Positions 44,813 to 56,741 of a stretch of 64,000 bases of DNA are shown here, in pieces (the first letter of the stretch is position 1; each line of letters starts with the position of its first letter). Below the pieces are notes generated by a model that saw only the letters and a program-made list of their open reading frames with translations, did not search any database and was not told the origin of the DNA. The position numbers were made by a program, and so were the translations under genes. Source of the stretch: Peromyscus leucopus (lineage: Eukaryota; Chordata; Mammalia; Rodentia; Cricetidae); the NCBI RefSeq assembly GCF_004664715.2, contig NC_051064.1, forward strand, positions 112,899,740-112,963,739, given 5' to 3'.

Positions 44813-46127
44813 TTAATTTCAGTACCTTGTAAATTAGTTTTACCTTGGCCACCTAGTTACTTGGACCTTTTCCCTACACAAATCTTTCAACACATTCTTT
44901 GCCTCACTCATTTCTCCATGCTTTTTAACATTGGACTCAGAGTGGCAGGAGCTTTCATCTTCATTTCAATTTTCTGTCGTTTGTTTTTTGCTTAACAGTT
45001 CTCACGTTTTAATTCATCTCTTAATATTCTAGCTCCCAGCAATCCTCCAACTCATGCCTTCAATACATTATTTCTGCCATGTTTTTTAACTTAAAAATTA
45101 CATTTATTTATTTGTTTAAAACATTTGTACTGGCTGTTTTGTCTCAAGTGCTTTCTCTGTATATTTTTATTTGTTGCCTTGCCACCTTCAAATCTTTGCT
45201 CAATGATCACAGTCTCTGATTATCCATTTTAAAATTGCAAAGCTCCCCTAACTCATATTCTTCATCCCTGCTCCCTGCCTTATCTTTAGTTAAAAAAACC
45301 CAAAAAACCCCAAACCAAAAAACTATCACCTTCTAATTTTCAACTATATAGATTACTTTAATCCTACTAAAACATAAGCTCCCCCTTACCCCCCCCTCCA
45401 AAAAAAATTAGTATGCCTAGGTTATTTTAGCCACTCTTGTGATTAGGGTGGTCTTGGTACAGAGGTGTAATGCAGTACGATTCTGTGAATAAAATGCATG
45501 CTCTGAGTGCATGATGTGAAAATGAATTTTCTAATGTGCATAGCTGTCAGAAAGCATGTTAGCAAGTGCTTACTTTAGATTGGGAGTCTAAAAATGTATG
45601 AGTTATGTGACAGTAAAATTTAAATAAGTTTGTGTATGGGTATGACTCAACATATCTTTTTAATAAATAAAGATCTTAGGGTCAGAATAAAGTGATCTAG
45701 GTAACTCTTACTAGAGTCCACATCCAAGTTACATAACCTCTTAGGCTACAGCACCTCACCCTTAAAGATCCCTGGTTTGAGGTGCTTTCTATAATTTTTT
45801 TCTAGGTCTTAAAATTTTCTGAAAGCCTACACAGATTTTTGCTATAATATGATTATACTTCAGTGGAGAAATTAATGACTCTTAATTGTACTTATCTATA
45901 TGAGCTAAAAGTTTATATTATACTGTAATGCTCAGATTTGTAGTAATTTGCAGTAAAAATTGCGGAAATAAGATTGTTGGAATTTAGCTGCTCTTCTGTT
46001 ATATTTAGGAAATTACCAAAAGATGAAAGACCAACCTAAAAGTTGCCAAACATTCAAGAATTGTAAAAATCAATAATGTACAAAGTCAACACTTATTTTT
46101 GTTTTCTCTTTTTTTTTTCTATTTCAG

Positions 46128-46219
46128 ACGGTCTTAAAATCATTACACTTGCCAAAAAACAACAGTCTTTATGTCCTTACACCAGACTTGCCACCACCTT
46201 CATCATCTAGTCATGCTGG
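46128..46219 (+). CDS. Faf1: Faf1 internal coding exon (ubiquitin-like domain 1 end), probably exon 6
   Basis: This 92-nt exon reads TVLKSLHLPKNNSLYVLTPD then LPPPSSSSHA and two bases of a Gly codon, about residues 153-183. It supplies the last strands of ubiquitin-like domain 1 (SLYVLTPD) and the short Pro/Ser linker before ubiquitin-like domain 2. The acceptor is a strong uninterrupted pyrimidine tract ending TATTTCAG, and the donor is CTGG|GTAAGG. It enters in phase 0 directly after EDS of the previous exon and leaves after two bases of the Gly codon. No differences from the expected mammalian protein were noticed. Confidence 0.96.
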
Positions 46220-47454
46220 GTAAGGTATTTACTTTTTCTGGAAATCTGAAAGGAAAAATTTGATGGGAAATTTTTATAAGTTGTGTATAGTATAATAAAT
46301 AAAGCTTTAACTACTGCCAACTGTTAAGTGTATTAGTTTTCACACTATTTGGTTTAGATTATGCATTTGATTTCCTGGTAGAATCCTCTTTGAAAGAAAT
46401 ATTTGTGGGAAATGCCTGTATATTAAAAATAATCAAAACAGAATAGAGCTATTGCTCAGTACTATCTACTGTATTTAGGGTTCTGAGTTCCTTGTGAGCA
46501 CTTAAGGGGAGTGGAGGGGAGAGTCAGAATAGCCCTTCTTTGATTGAAGGAGAAGGATTAGAGGGAGTAGAAAGAATAAATACAACACCAGTCTCTTATT
46601 GCCAAAGAAGATACAAGTTTGAGGAAAATACAGTAACTTCTACAGGATAAAGCTAGAAAAACACCTACTTAGGTTCTCATAGAATTTTTTTCTTTACTTA
46701 GGATAGAAGGACTCATTGTTGCTTTTAATTCTTATAGAACTCAATACATGTGTATAGTAATCTAGTATTTAGTTGCAAATTAAATTTAGTAGTAGTATAA
46801 ATGAAGCACATGGCCTGCATATACTGATTGTGCTAGTGACAAAACTGGTTTTTCTGCATCTTTATATTATCTCAAAACTAATGTCAAGGTGACTTTGGAG
46901 TTTCATGGTCTTTATGTTCACTTGCTGATTTTGTTGTCACCAGAATGTCATGCTGGGCTGATGGAAATTGTCTTCTTCATTGCCATGTAGCTGACCTCCG
47001 ATTACTAATTATTCCCTAGGCCTGTAGGGCCTACAGTACTGCTGAAATTTAGTGCTTATTGGGGAATGAAAAACTGTCTTTTAGTTGGCTTATTGACTTT
47101 TACCAAATTTCAGTGATGTTGTTTCATGGGTAGGAACAAACAGAATATATTCAAAGAAAGACAAATGATGTAGTATGAAGGGATATATGTAAAGACTCAT
47201 GGCATTGAAAAAGTATTAATATGCATTTAATTGAGACCTCCTAAAAGTTCAGGGCTCATTTTTGTAGATGTTTATTCACTTTTATAAAAAACTTTGAATT
47301 TTTCTCTCAGTGATAGTATATTGTAATTTATTTACTAAAACAGATATAAAGTAACATGTTTTTAAATTAACTGACATGATTTTCTTTAAGTTTTGGTCAG
47401 AACTGTAAAGAAAATTCTACCTCCATGTCTTCTTATCTTCCTCTGTTGATTTTA

Positions 47455-47473
47455 CTGCCACTAGGGGGTGCCT
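47455..47473 (+). promoter_or_regulatory. CTCF-like motif
   Basis: CTGCCACTAGGGGGTGCCT matches the CTCF core (CCASYAGRKGGC-type) at most positions. It lies outside recognisable SINEs. Occupancy is inference. Confidence 0.4.
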
Positions 47474-48594
47474 GGTAATTGAGTCTTTGTACTGACAATT
47501 TCTTTTCTGGTCCCAAAAATTACAACATAAATTATATCAGCATCTATAATTGAGTTCAGAATTATTTTAGTGTAAAGTTGATTTTTAGACAACAAAATTT
47601 CAAGCTGAGAATTTAAGAGTGAAGATGTTGGTCATAATCTGTGTAACAGTTGAAAAGAATTTTAAATTATTTAGAGTTCAGTAATAAATTGAAGGAGTGA
47701 AGCGTTATATCTGTGGTACAACTTCAAATCAAATTATAATTTATAATAAAATTAGAAAAGGGGAAATGTTATTGTATTATTATGGGAATGATTAAGTTCA
47801 TCAATGTGTTTTTATTAATTAGTTGATAAAAGACAAACTCTGTTCTCAATGAACTTGTAACCTAGTCATTAAAGACATTAGGCCTTTAAAAATTTGTTTC
47901 CTTTTCAGATAATTTTCTTAATTACACTTTATTGCTTGTTCTTATTCAGAAATCCAGACTATTCCATCTTGTCTCCTTTGTAGTGTTTCATTTCCCCTCT
48001 CATTTGCTCTGAATGTTGGTATTCTTGAGAGCTCATTTCTCAGCAATCTCTCTTACTGTACCTTTTCCTGGAATCTGTTTTCAACCTTTCAATTTTTAAA
48101 GATGTTTAGATAACTTAGAAATTTCTTTTACAAGCTTGCACGCCCTGGTTTCCGAAGAGGCTTTCATTTATGTGTCCCGTGTAATTGGGAGTTAGGTGTT
48201 TAGAACTTACTCATCCCTTTCCTGGGAAAACTCTGTAAGTGCCCACATAGGCATAGTCTCCAGTGAAAACAGTGTGACATGCTGAAGCATAGCCTAAGTA
48301 ACATGATGATTGCTAAAAAGGTCACTTAGTTGAGAATTTAAGTAATTGACTTTGTTAAGGTAAATTTTGGTTGAGAAGTAGAACTAAGTATTGGATTTTG
48401 GTATATTTTAAAGAATAAGTTAGAAATGAAAACAAATTACTTTCACAGAATACTTGATTGTAAAGGGAAGTAGGTTTAAGAGACAGAATTACTTGAAATA
48501 ATAGGAGGAGAACAAGACAGTAAATAGGAACAATTCAAACAAGTAAAACAAATAAAGCCTGGTGGTCAGAAGGGGTGTGGGAATGTTAGTCTGC

Positions 48595-48930
48595 AGGAGC
48601 ATGTGTAACAGAATACCATAAATTGGGTGACTTAACAACCCAATTTTAGTTCTCCAGATTTGTAGTCCAAAATAGAAATGCAGGCCAGGTCAGTTTGTGA
48701 TGAAGACATTTTCCTGACTTTGTAGATTGCCAGCTTCTCATAGTATCCTTGCTTGGCAGGGGGAAAAAAAGTGATTGAAGTGTTTTTTTCCTTTCTTCTT
48801 ATAAAAACACCAATCACATTGGATTAAGGCTTCACCCTTATGACCTGAATTACCTCCTTAAGACCATATTTCAGATAGCATCAAATTGGAGTTTAGGCCT
48901 TCTACATATGAATTCTAAGGGTAATTTCAA
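48595..48930 (-). mobile_element. MaLR-like LTR fragment, antisense
   Basis: CAGAATACCATAAATTGGGT, CCAATCACATTGGATTAAGG, CACCCTTATGACCTGAATTA and CTACATATGAATTCTAAGGG keep the order of an old mammalian MaLR-type repeat in reverse. Confidence 0.6.
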
Positions 48931-49635
48931 GGGCCAGTTCTGAGTAGGACCGGAGTCTAGGATAAAGTATTGAAGTCAAGTTAGCTAGCAGGGTTAGAGG
49001 CAGTAGGAAAGGTAGAGAGCTGATTGGGGCCAAATGGAGAATGTTTCTGAGTTCTGGATTTTAATAGTTATAGTAGCAATGACAAAGTCCAAGTTATGGA
49101 AAATACTGAAATAGAAACTCAAAGGAGAATAAGAATATATTGTATTACTTAAAGGAGAATAAGGATATCAAGAAAATATAAAGTATTTGATAAGTGACTT
49201 AATTGTCATTCATGAAGGCTGGCTCTCTGCCAAGCCCTTTGCACACATTATTTTTCTTAAGTCATTACAGTAAATCATTAGTAGATTTTTACCCACATTT
49301 TTCATTGAGGAGCCTGAAGTGAAAGGTGAGGTGAGGACAGAGATACGACATGTATAGTTTCTTCTTTAAAGATGGTTGTAGATAGTCTGATTATCTTTAG
49401 TCCAAATTTAAAAAAACCTAAGCTTAGGTATCAATATCACAACTAATGGTGGTAAAAACTAAAGAAAGCAACCTAAATTTGTCTAGGAAAAAAAAAAAAA
49501 ACGTATCAGTAGCTAGGCATTTAAAAATAAGTATAGGAAAACAACAGTAAAGAAAACATGCAATGGCAAAACAAATCAAGTATATTAACTATCTATAAAT
49601 AAGATAGAATTAAATTTCTTTGTTAAAGCAGATGC

Positions 49636-49790
49636 CCTGGCCAGGTGTGGTAGTGTATGCCTGCATTCTCTTTAGTCCAGGGTCGTAGAAGCAGAGATTG
49701 AAGCAATTTAGCTCCTATTAGGTCAGCTAGGGCTACCTAGTAACATTTCATAGCAACAAAACAGCAACAACAAACCAAAAACTAAGACAG
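49636..49790 (+). mobile_element. Old B1 SINE, sense
   Basis: GGCCAGGTGTGGTAGTGTAT, AGCTAGGGCTACCTAGTAAC and a CAACAA-type tail; strongly diverged. Confidence 0.65.
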
Positions 49791-50399
49791 AAATTCTAAA
49801 TTTGGATCTCCAAAAATTCCTTTAAGGTAGTAGCAGAGAAAATAGAAAATAAGAAGGAAATTATGCCTTAAGTATTCCAGGCTACTATTACCTAAAAGAA
49901 TGTACTATAATAGTGTTAATAATACCTCAGCTTCATTTTAAGGCAAATGGCACTGAGGAACAATTTTCCAAGAATATACAATAATTGTGGACGTGTATGT
50001 TCAAGTCAGCAAAATTTAACAAAATTACAAAGAAAAATAGACTAGTCTTAATTGTCTATCAAATTTATTTACTGATTTTGTAAGCTATAGAAGATTTGAA
50101 CAACTCAATCAAACATATATGAAATACTTAAGAAAATAGACCAAAATGTCAGTTTCAAAGAATCACAGTCATATTGATCACATTCTTAGACCTCTGCTTT
50201 CACAAATGATATTTATTTCCAAAAATATTTTAAGAAACTAGTGTTATAGTCAGAACAATGCATGATTTGGTATGATTCTTAAAATAACTTGTCATTCCTC
50301 AGGAATAAATTGATACAGTCAGTATTTTAAGTACATAAGTTTAATTTTAGTTAACATTATTATTAGACTTTTTAAAGTAAGATTTTTAAGGTATTGTAT

Positions 50400-51480
50400 T
50401 GGTAAATGTTTTTAATAAGTCCTTTAAAAGCAGCTCATTTTAAGAAAATGGCATTCTGGATGAAAAACGCATCCTGTCTCCAATTAAAGCATCAATGGTG
50501 ATCACAGCACACCTAATTGGAGTGATGTACCAAATCCAGTTATACAGTTTACTGCCTATTGATAGAGATTTGCTTGTTAGCATCACACTTTGAAAAAGAG
50601 CTGCAGGTATTCTTTATGACAAGAACTTATTTAATGGACAGCCAGAAAGTTGTTCACTGATTCACAAAGCAAGAAAATCAATACATGCAAATGTGCTTTT
50701 TTTAAAAAATTTTTCCTCAACAAATGGAATTATGGTTATACAGTTTTGTTATTTTCTACGTGGTGTAGATCTCAATATATCAATATCAGCACTAATTACC
50801 ATGTTTTGATTAATCTTAGATACTTTGGTTGAGACATTTTGTTGAATCCAATATATCACTGTATTGATAAACAGTAATTATAGGCATAAGGCCACCTGGA
50901 CTTTGAAATTATCTTGAAAAACGTTATTAGGAATTATGTAAAATGAAATATTTGTTTATCTAGACATATTTAATTGCCAACAAAGAAAGCAATTAAAAGT
51001 AGCTGCAGACTAAGAGGCCAACCTTTGTTAAACATGGTTTTAAGATTGTTACAGAACTTGTGGTGATGATAACGTGGTGTCTTGGAGGATGTTAACAACT
51101 GTAGCGGAGTGTTAATTAAGAATGAGGTAATCTTGAGCTCAGAATTATTAGTATCATGTTAGTTTAGCTGGACAGGAGCAAAACCAAGTTTTGGTTATGA
51201 TAATAGCTCGTCATATTTATAGTGGATAGATTAACATTTTATTTTTTATGCTGTTCCCAAGACAGTTTTAAAATCCTCAATGAAATACAATCATATGTAA
51301 ACATCAAGGCCTTAGCTCATTTACATATGTGCCAGATTTTCAAACTGATTGCTATTTGAACCTAATCTGTCATTGCTGGCTGCATTAGCTACAACAAACA
51401 TTACATTTACATATTGATTTCTTATTTTGTTTTAGTGTAAATAATCCATAATTATAGTAAATTTGGTCTTTTGTTGACAA
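50400..51480. promoter_or_regulatory. Candidate conserved non-coding / enhancer block
   Basis: The segment has no recognisable SINE, LINE or LTR within about 2 kb (49800-51770). It is dense in homeodomain-type cores (CAATTAAAGC, CTAATTGGAG, GTTAATTAAG, TTTAATTGCC), with an octamer-like ATTTACATAT and TCACAGCACACC. These are features seen in vertebrate developmental enhancers. Function and borders are inference. Confidence 0.35.
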
Positions 51481-51771
51481 GGGCTCATATGACTCTTAAA
51501 TTTAGAATGGAAATTTAAATTACCATGTGTTTTGCTTCTTAATTCAGAATCTGGTGTATCTCAAAGGAAAAAAGATAATTGTAGATCACAAAATATTAAA
51601 AAGAGTCAAAAGAAAAATCTTAATGTTTAGAAAGATACAAATTGTATTTCTCTAAAATGATAAACATTTTGGTATAAAAATTCATGGTAAATTAAATAAG
51701 TTACTATTCCTGCTTCAGTCATTAGACCATGTTTAAAAAATCTGATGTAAATGGATGTAACGATCCTATTT

Positions 51772-51774
<3 letters not shown>

Positions 51775-51820
<46 letters not shown>
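51775..51820. repeat. (AC)n microsatellite
   Basis: An uninterrupted AC run of about 22 units, ending at CGTCTAGC. Two His/Thr-repeat open frames across it are artefacts. Confidence 0.97.
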
Positions 51821-51823
<3 letters not shown>

Positions 51824-52214
51824 TAGCTCCAGAAAATATATACCCCGTATACACAAAAGAACTTCCAGTGTCTGTATTCGTGTTAATATTTATCCTAATT
51901 ACACATATAACTAATGTAGAAAGTATACTTTTGTGTATAGATGTCATTAGACATACAGTATTTTAAGTAGAAGTGACAACAAACTCCCAATTTCCATGTA
52001 GACTGATTAAAAGTATATTGTATTTTTTTCTGGGAACATTTAGTTGGAAAAATGGTGGCTGCTATATTACTTAAACACTGATAATATGGTTAAACTTTAC
52101 TAAGGTAATTTAATTTATATACCATAAATTTTCAATTCCTAGGTGTCAGTTGGCCAGTTCAAAAGCCTGAATTAAACTAATGACAGATTTTTCTTTGATG
52201 CAAACTTTACCTCA

Positions 52215-52560
52215 TCAGTGAGGTTGTTATCACAGAATGTGGTATACTGGGTAGCTTAAACACAACTATGTACTTTTCAGCCTCATGGAGGTTGAGAGAA
52301 GTCCAAGATGAAGGCACCAAGAGACTCACTTCCTAGTGAGGGCTTCCCCCTGGCTTGACTGCCTTCTTGAAAGTCTTCGTGCCAGAAGAGAAATAGAGCT
52401 CTACTTTCTTAGTTAGCTTGTGAGAATACTAATCCAATCATGGGACTCTCATGGCTTCATCTAAATGTGATTATGTCAGAAAGCACTATATATCATACTA
52501 GGAGTTAAAATTTTAACGTGAATTTTGGGGAGAACATGAACATTTAATTCTAGAAGCCCT
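52215..52560 (-). mobile_element. MaLR-like LTR fragment, antisense
   Basis: GGTATACTGGGTAGCTTAAA, TCATGGAGGTTGAGAGAAGT, CCAAGATGAAGGCACCAAGA and CTAATCCAATCATGGGACTC follow an old mammalian MaLR-type repeat in reverse. Confidence 0.6.
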
Positions 52561-52905
52561 GAAGTTTAAGAATGAATTTCTCTTTTCTAGTTTGTTTGAT
52601 TTTGGTGGATTTATAACTTAAAACAGTGTTTTCTCTAGATAGCCTGTTACTTGATAGGCAGGCTATGATTTAGAATTACTGAGTCTTTTACATACTAAAG
52701 ACTTTCAGAGGGGATTCTGGACTGAAGGGATTACTGAGAGGATCCTTTGATTGCTGCTGTCACTGTTCTTGATTGACGACATGGTGCTGTTACTAATTGG
52801 TAGGAAGAAGTTATTCTCTTCTTCCGTTCTTTAGCAATTAATAACTGCTCTGTAGCTATCTGGTGATCAAATGGTGTTTCTTTTCGAGGGGAGGGAAATG
52901 TAGTA

Positions 52906-52907
<2 letters not shown>

Positions 52908-52936
<29 letters not shown>

Positions 52937-53072
52937 TTGTAACATAGCTCGCCCATGTGGTAGTCAGAGGACCACTTGTAGAGTTGGTTTTCTTTTTAGT
53001 TTTGTGGGACATGGGAAATCAAATTTAGAGTTGGCAGCAAGTGCCTTCACCTGCTGAACCATCTCACCCTCA
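52908..53072 (-). mobile_element. B4-type SINE, antisense, with (TG)n
   Basis: (TG)n at 52911-52935, then GTCAGAGGACCACTTGTAGA and a CTGCTGAACCATCTCACC end. Confidence 0.8.
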
Positions 53073-53726
53073 AATGCAATTTCTATATTAAAATGCATCC
53101 TTCAGTTAACCTTGAAAAATTGCTATTTAAGTATTCTTGAACTTATTTTCTGACTTGCTGATGTGCTCTCTTAATGTAAAAGAAATTAGCAAGACAGTGA
53201 AGACTATTTTTTTTTTGCTGTTTTTAGTTTTATCAGTAATTACCAGTAATACATGGTATTCTATGTTTACATATATAAAAATGCCTATATTAGAGCTTCA
53301 AATTTATTATAGGGGTTTGTGTACTAATATTTATTTTTACATGATCTTCTTGAACAAAAGTGAAGGAGAATGTAAAAATGTTTAAATTAAGCCAAATGCA
53401 TTAACATGGTATTGGCTTTCACTAGAAGGCATATATCTTACAGGTAACTTTCTGTTTCCTGCAGCGTAGCTATAGTGGAATGAGTGTGTTTCAGGAATAA
53501 TCTGGTATTGAAAGAAGCAGCCGGAGAGTTGTGGACCAAGAAGAATAAAGATGTTTTGTCAAAATTATTTCTACATGTGTGTTACTAGTCTAGATAATGA
53601 TGTTTAGTTATAATACTGAGACTTTGGGGGAATTGGTTACCATGTTTTTAGAGTTTTCACTTATACATTATTCTCTTCCCCATAATTTTAAAATTAAAGT
53701 AATTAGGTGCAGTTATTTTTTCCTTT

Positions 53727-53818
53727 AGCCCCACCTAGGATAGGCTGAGACAGGGGATCACTTGAGCCTAGGAGTTTGGAGCCAAACCTGGGCAATGTAG
53801 TGATGCTGGCTCTTAAAG
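53727..53818 (+). mobile_element. 7SL-derived fossil monomer (PB1/FLAM-like)
   Basis: GGCTGAGACAGGGGATCACT, then TGAGCCTAGGAGTTTGGAGC and CAAACCTGGGCAATGTAGTG, keep the 7SL/Alu-like form (ATCACTTGAGCC) lost in rodent B1. This points to a proto-B1 or other 7SL-derived monomer older than the B1 burst. Confidence 0.65.
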
Positions 53819-54209
53819 AAAAGTTAATGAATACATTAAATAATTATGGTAGGATATATGTAAAAGTACTTATTACTTTGCTCATTAGGTGTTTACTATG
53901 ATTATCTCTCATTTAATTTTACTCTATTTTATTTTGATTTGTTGCAAATAATCACTACATCAGACAAATGTTGATCATTCTGATTACATGTTAAACAGTT
54001 TTAGTCTGTCCACCAAAGCAAAGACTAATAGTTTTAGTAACCCTTGTCATTTTGTAGAAACCAAAACATGTCTTTGTTGATAAGTACAGATAGCCCAATT
54101 GAAAGAAAAATCACAATGGAGAAACACAATAAAGAGAGAAAATGTGTTCATGTAAAACCATTTCTTTATTGTGCTCACCTTTGTACTGCCTTGGAAAAGT
54201 TTGCCTGTT

Positions 54210-54375
54210 TGAAGGCTGGTAAGGTAGCTTAGTAGGTAAAGCACTTGGTACTAAGCTTGAGGACCTGAGTTTAATCCCTGGACCCACATGGTGGAAGGAA
54301 AGAGCCAATTTCTTCAGCTTGTCCTCTGACCTTGATGTGTGTGCCATGGTGCACACATACTTCCCATAAATTAAT
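54210..54375 (+). mobile_element. B4-type SINE
   Basis: GGCTGGTAAGGTAGCTTAGT head, GAGGACCTGAGTTTAATCCC middle and TGTCCTCTGACCTTGATGTG end. Confidence 0.75.
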
Positions 54376-54532
54376 TATATTTTCAAATTATTTCTTTTAT
54401 TTTTTGGGATTATAATACAATTAATTGTTTCCCCTGACTTTTCCTCCTACCAAACCCTCCATATACTCCATTTTGCACTCTTTCAAATTCATGGCCTCCT
54501 TTTTATTATTGTTATATACATGTGGGTGTATG

Positions 54533-54567
54533 TGTGTATATATATATATATTCCTTAATAAAACCTG

Positions 54568-54612
<45 letters not shown>
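54533..54612. repeat. (TA)n and (TG)n microsatellites
   Basis: A short TA run (about 54536-54551) is followed by a TG run (54570-54612). Flanks ATTCCTTAATAAAACCTGCT and ATTCCTAAATAGAACCTGCT are near-copies, indicating local duplication around the repeat. Confidence 0.93.
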
Positions 54613-54614
<2 letters not shown>

Positions 54615-54980
54615 AATATTCCTAAATAGAACCTGCTCAGTCTGTGTAATGCTACTTGTATTTATTCATGTTTTTCAGGCTGACCATTTGGTATTGATAA
54701 CCAATTAGTGTGTTCTCTTCTGATCTCAACATTCCTTAGTTGCCTATAGTTCTTTGCATAGGATTGAAGCCTCTTGGGCTTTCTTGCATGGTGACTTCTG
54801 GTACCATACATAAAATATTTTTTTTTAAATAAAAATAAAGTTTACTGTTGTTATTTGTTTTTGGCTCTTTTTTGGGGGGTGCCTGCCACCCAGTTCCCAA
54901 ATAAATTTACACACAGAGTCTTATTATTACTTATAAATGCCTGGCCTTACCTTTGCTTAGTTTCTAGGCATTCTCCAACT

Positions 54981-55206
54981 CCAAAGCCAGCTTTTTATTT
55001 TATTTTATTTTATTTTATTTTATTTTATTTTATTTTATTTTATTTTATTTTATTATTTTTGAGACAGGGTTTCTCTGTGTAGCTTTGCGCCTTTCTTGGA
55101 ACTCACTTTGGAGACCAGGCTGGCCTCACAGAGATCCACCTGGCTCTGCCTCCCAAGTGCTGGGATTAAAGGCGTGTGCCACCACTGCTCGGCCAAAGCC
55201 AGCTTT
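54981..55206 (-). mobile_element. B1 SINE, antisense, with 14-bp target duplication and (TTTTA)n tail
   Basis: CCAAAGCCAGCTTT occurs at 54981-54994 and 55193-55206. The body has a long (TTTTA)n stretch (about 54995-55053) as the reverse of its tail, then a cricetid-type B1. It sits inside the ERV LTR, so it is younger than the ERV. Confidence 0.95.
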
Positions 55207-55582
55207 AATTTTTAATTGAACTGGGACTACAAAGAGACCATTTGTGTTAAGTGTCTGTAGAGAAGAGCAGAAACAAACATTTAGAAAGACTTATGAAATT
55301 TTATATATGATATACCAATAGGCCAATTTATTCTTTTTCTTGAGACATTTTTTCTGAATGATTTGTCCTTTTCCTTCAGATGTCTCGTTTGTCTAGTGTT
55401 CTTCAGATTCCTTAGCCTTCATTCTCCTGAAAGACAAAAACAAAAACCTGTCCCCAAGCCTAGCTTGGGGGAGGTTCCCTTTTGGCAAGTTATATCCTTT
55501 TAAATGAAAAGCATTTGTTAGTGGTATAAATTAGTTTAAATTGGATGGATGGTCATGTTGGTTGACGAGCTTATCACCTCTT

Positions 55583-56330
55583 CTAATTAAGAGGTTTCTT
55601 TTGTTCAAATCGAACCTTTATCAATTTCGATGGTATCCACAGCTTTTCTTTTCCTGTAGAAACAAAAGCAAAACCTTGACGCCAACGTAACACATATCCT
55701 GGTTTCCATTCTGAGGTCAGCATATCTTTAAAGTATATAGGCTGATTTAATTCTGTAGTTTTTTCTATTGTCCAATGTCTCTCCGCAGCTGTAGTTCCTT
55801 TCTCATTAGCGCTGATAAAATTCAGAGTTAATAGAGCATTATGTAATCTTTCTGGGTTTTTTTGTTACCCCTTTCTGTTTATTTAGCATATCCTTTATAG
55901 TTCAATTTGATCTTTCTATGACTGCTTGGCCTGTAGGATTGTGTGTTATACCTGTAATATACTTTATATTGTAATAAGCAAAAAACTATTTCATTTTACC
56001 AGAGACATATGCGGGTGCATTGTCAATTTTAAATTGTGCAGGTATACCCATGATGGCCATAACTTCTAGCAAATGTGTGATTACCAAATCAGTCTTTTCA
56101 GAACTCAGAGCAGTTGCCCATTGAAATCCTGAATAAGTGTCAATGATGTGGTGTACATATTTCAGTTTTCCAAATTCTGCAAAGTGAAACACATCCATCT
56201 GCCAGATTTTATTCCTTTGAATATTGGGTTACATCCTGCTGGTGGAGAGTCTGATTATAAAAAGAACAAGTAGGGCATTTCCTTACAATTTCCTTGGCTT
56301 GTTGCCAGGTTATGGAAAAATCCTTTTTTA
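55583..56330 (-). pseudogene. ERV pol remnant: integrase
   Basis: The N-terminal zinc-binding segment has KCPTCSFYNQT at about 56250, but only one of the two His residues is evident (SEFHKK). The core follows at 55986-56198, with the first Asp in MDVFHFAEF, TYSGFQWATA and the second Asp in IDNAPAYVSG. The catalytic Glu is in GQAVIERSN (Glu codon at 55914-55916), after a frame break and just before an in-frame stop. The C-terminal DNA-binding part reads SEWKPGYVLRWRQGFAF... to LIKVRFEQKKPLN and a stop at 55583-55585. At least three lesions separate the pieces. Confidence 0.87.
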
Positions 56331-56741
56331 AACCTTTACTATTGACACGATGTTTTTTTTATGAAATTCTGAGGCCTCCAGCATATTTCCTATCAATAGT
56401 TTATTAATCTCATCATTACCTTGTGCTATAGGGCCTGGCAGACCTGTATGGGATTGGATGTGAGTTATATATAAAGAATGCTTCCTATTCCTGATTATAT
56501 CTTGTAACTGAATAAATAACAAATTTAATTCTGACTCATCAGGGATAAATTCTACAGTCTCAATATGTAAGACCACCCTTTCAGCATACCAAGAGTCAGT
56601 AACTATGTTGAAAGGTTCAGAAAAATCCATTAATACCAACAGAATAGCATACAATTCCAATTTTTGAACCAAATTATAAGGACTTTGAACCACTTTACTT
56701 AAATTTTCTGACTTGTAACCAACCCTTCTAAACAATGACAA
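56310..56741 (-). pseudogene. ERV pol remnant: RNase H domain
   Basis: An open stretch of about 137 codons shows RNase H landmarks: the Glu region QKLELYAI, the Asp motif IVTDSWYAERV and the C-terminal ITHIQSHTGLPGP with GNDEINKLL. In retroviral RNase H the last catalytic acid is an Asp in the position that reads Asn here (EINKLL). The upstream part with the first catalytic Asp is not recognisable before about 56741. The frame ends at 56328 and the downstream zinc-binding segment continues in another frame. Confidence 0.85.

Larger units (their letters stand above)
39443..46127 (+). other. Faf1: Faf1 intron, complete (6.7 kb)
   Basis: The donor is GTGAGT and the acceptor TATTTCAG. It contains a B1 remnant and a B2 just after the exon, a young B1 at 40997-41170, an old B1 at 41715-41850, a duplicated unclassified segment at 41960-42220 and an antisense B3 at 44590-44812. 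The remaining stretches (39800-40960, 42230-44580, 44820-46127) are AT-rich intronic sequence with no gene seen; a short (TA)n run lies at about 43058-43079. Confidence 0.93.
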
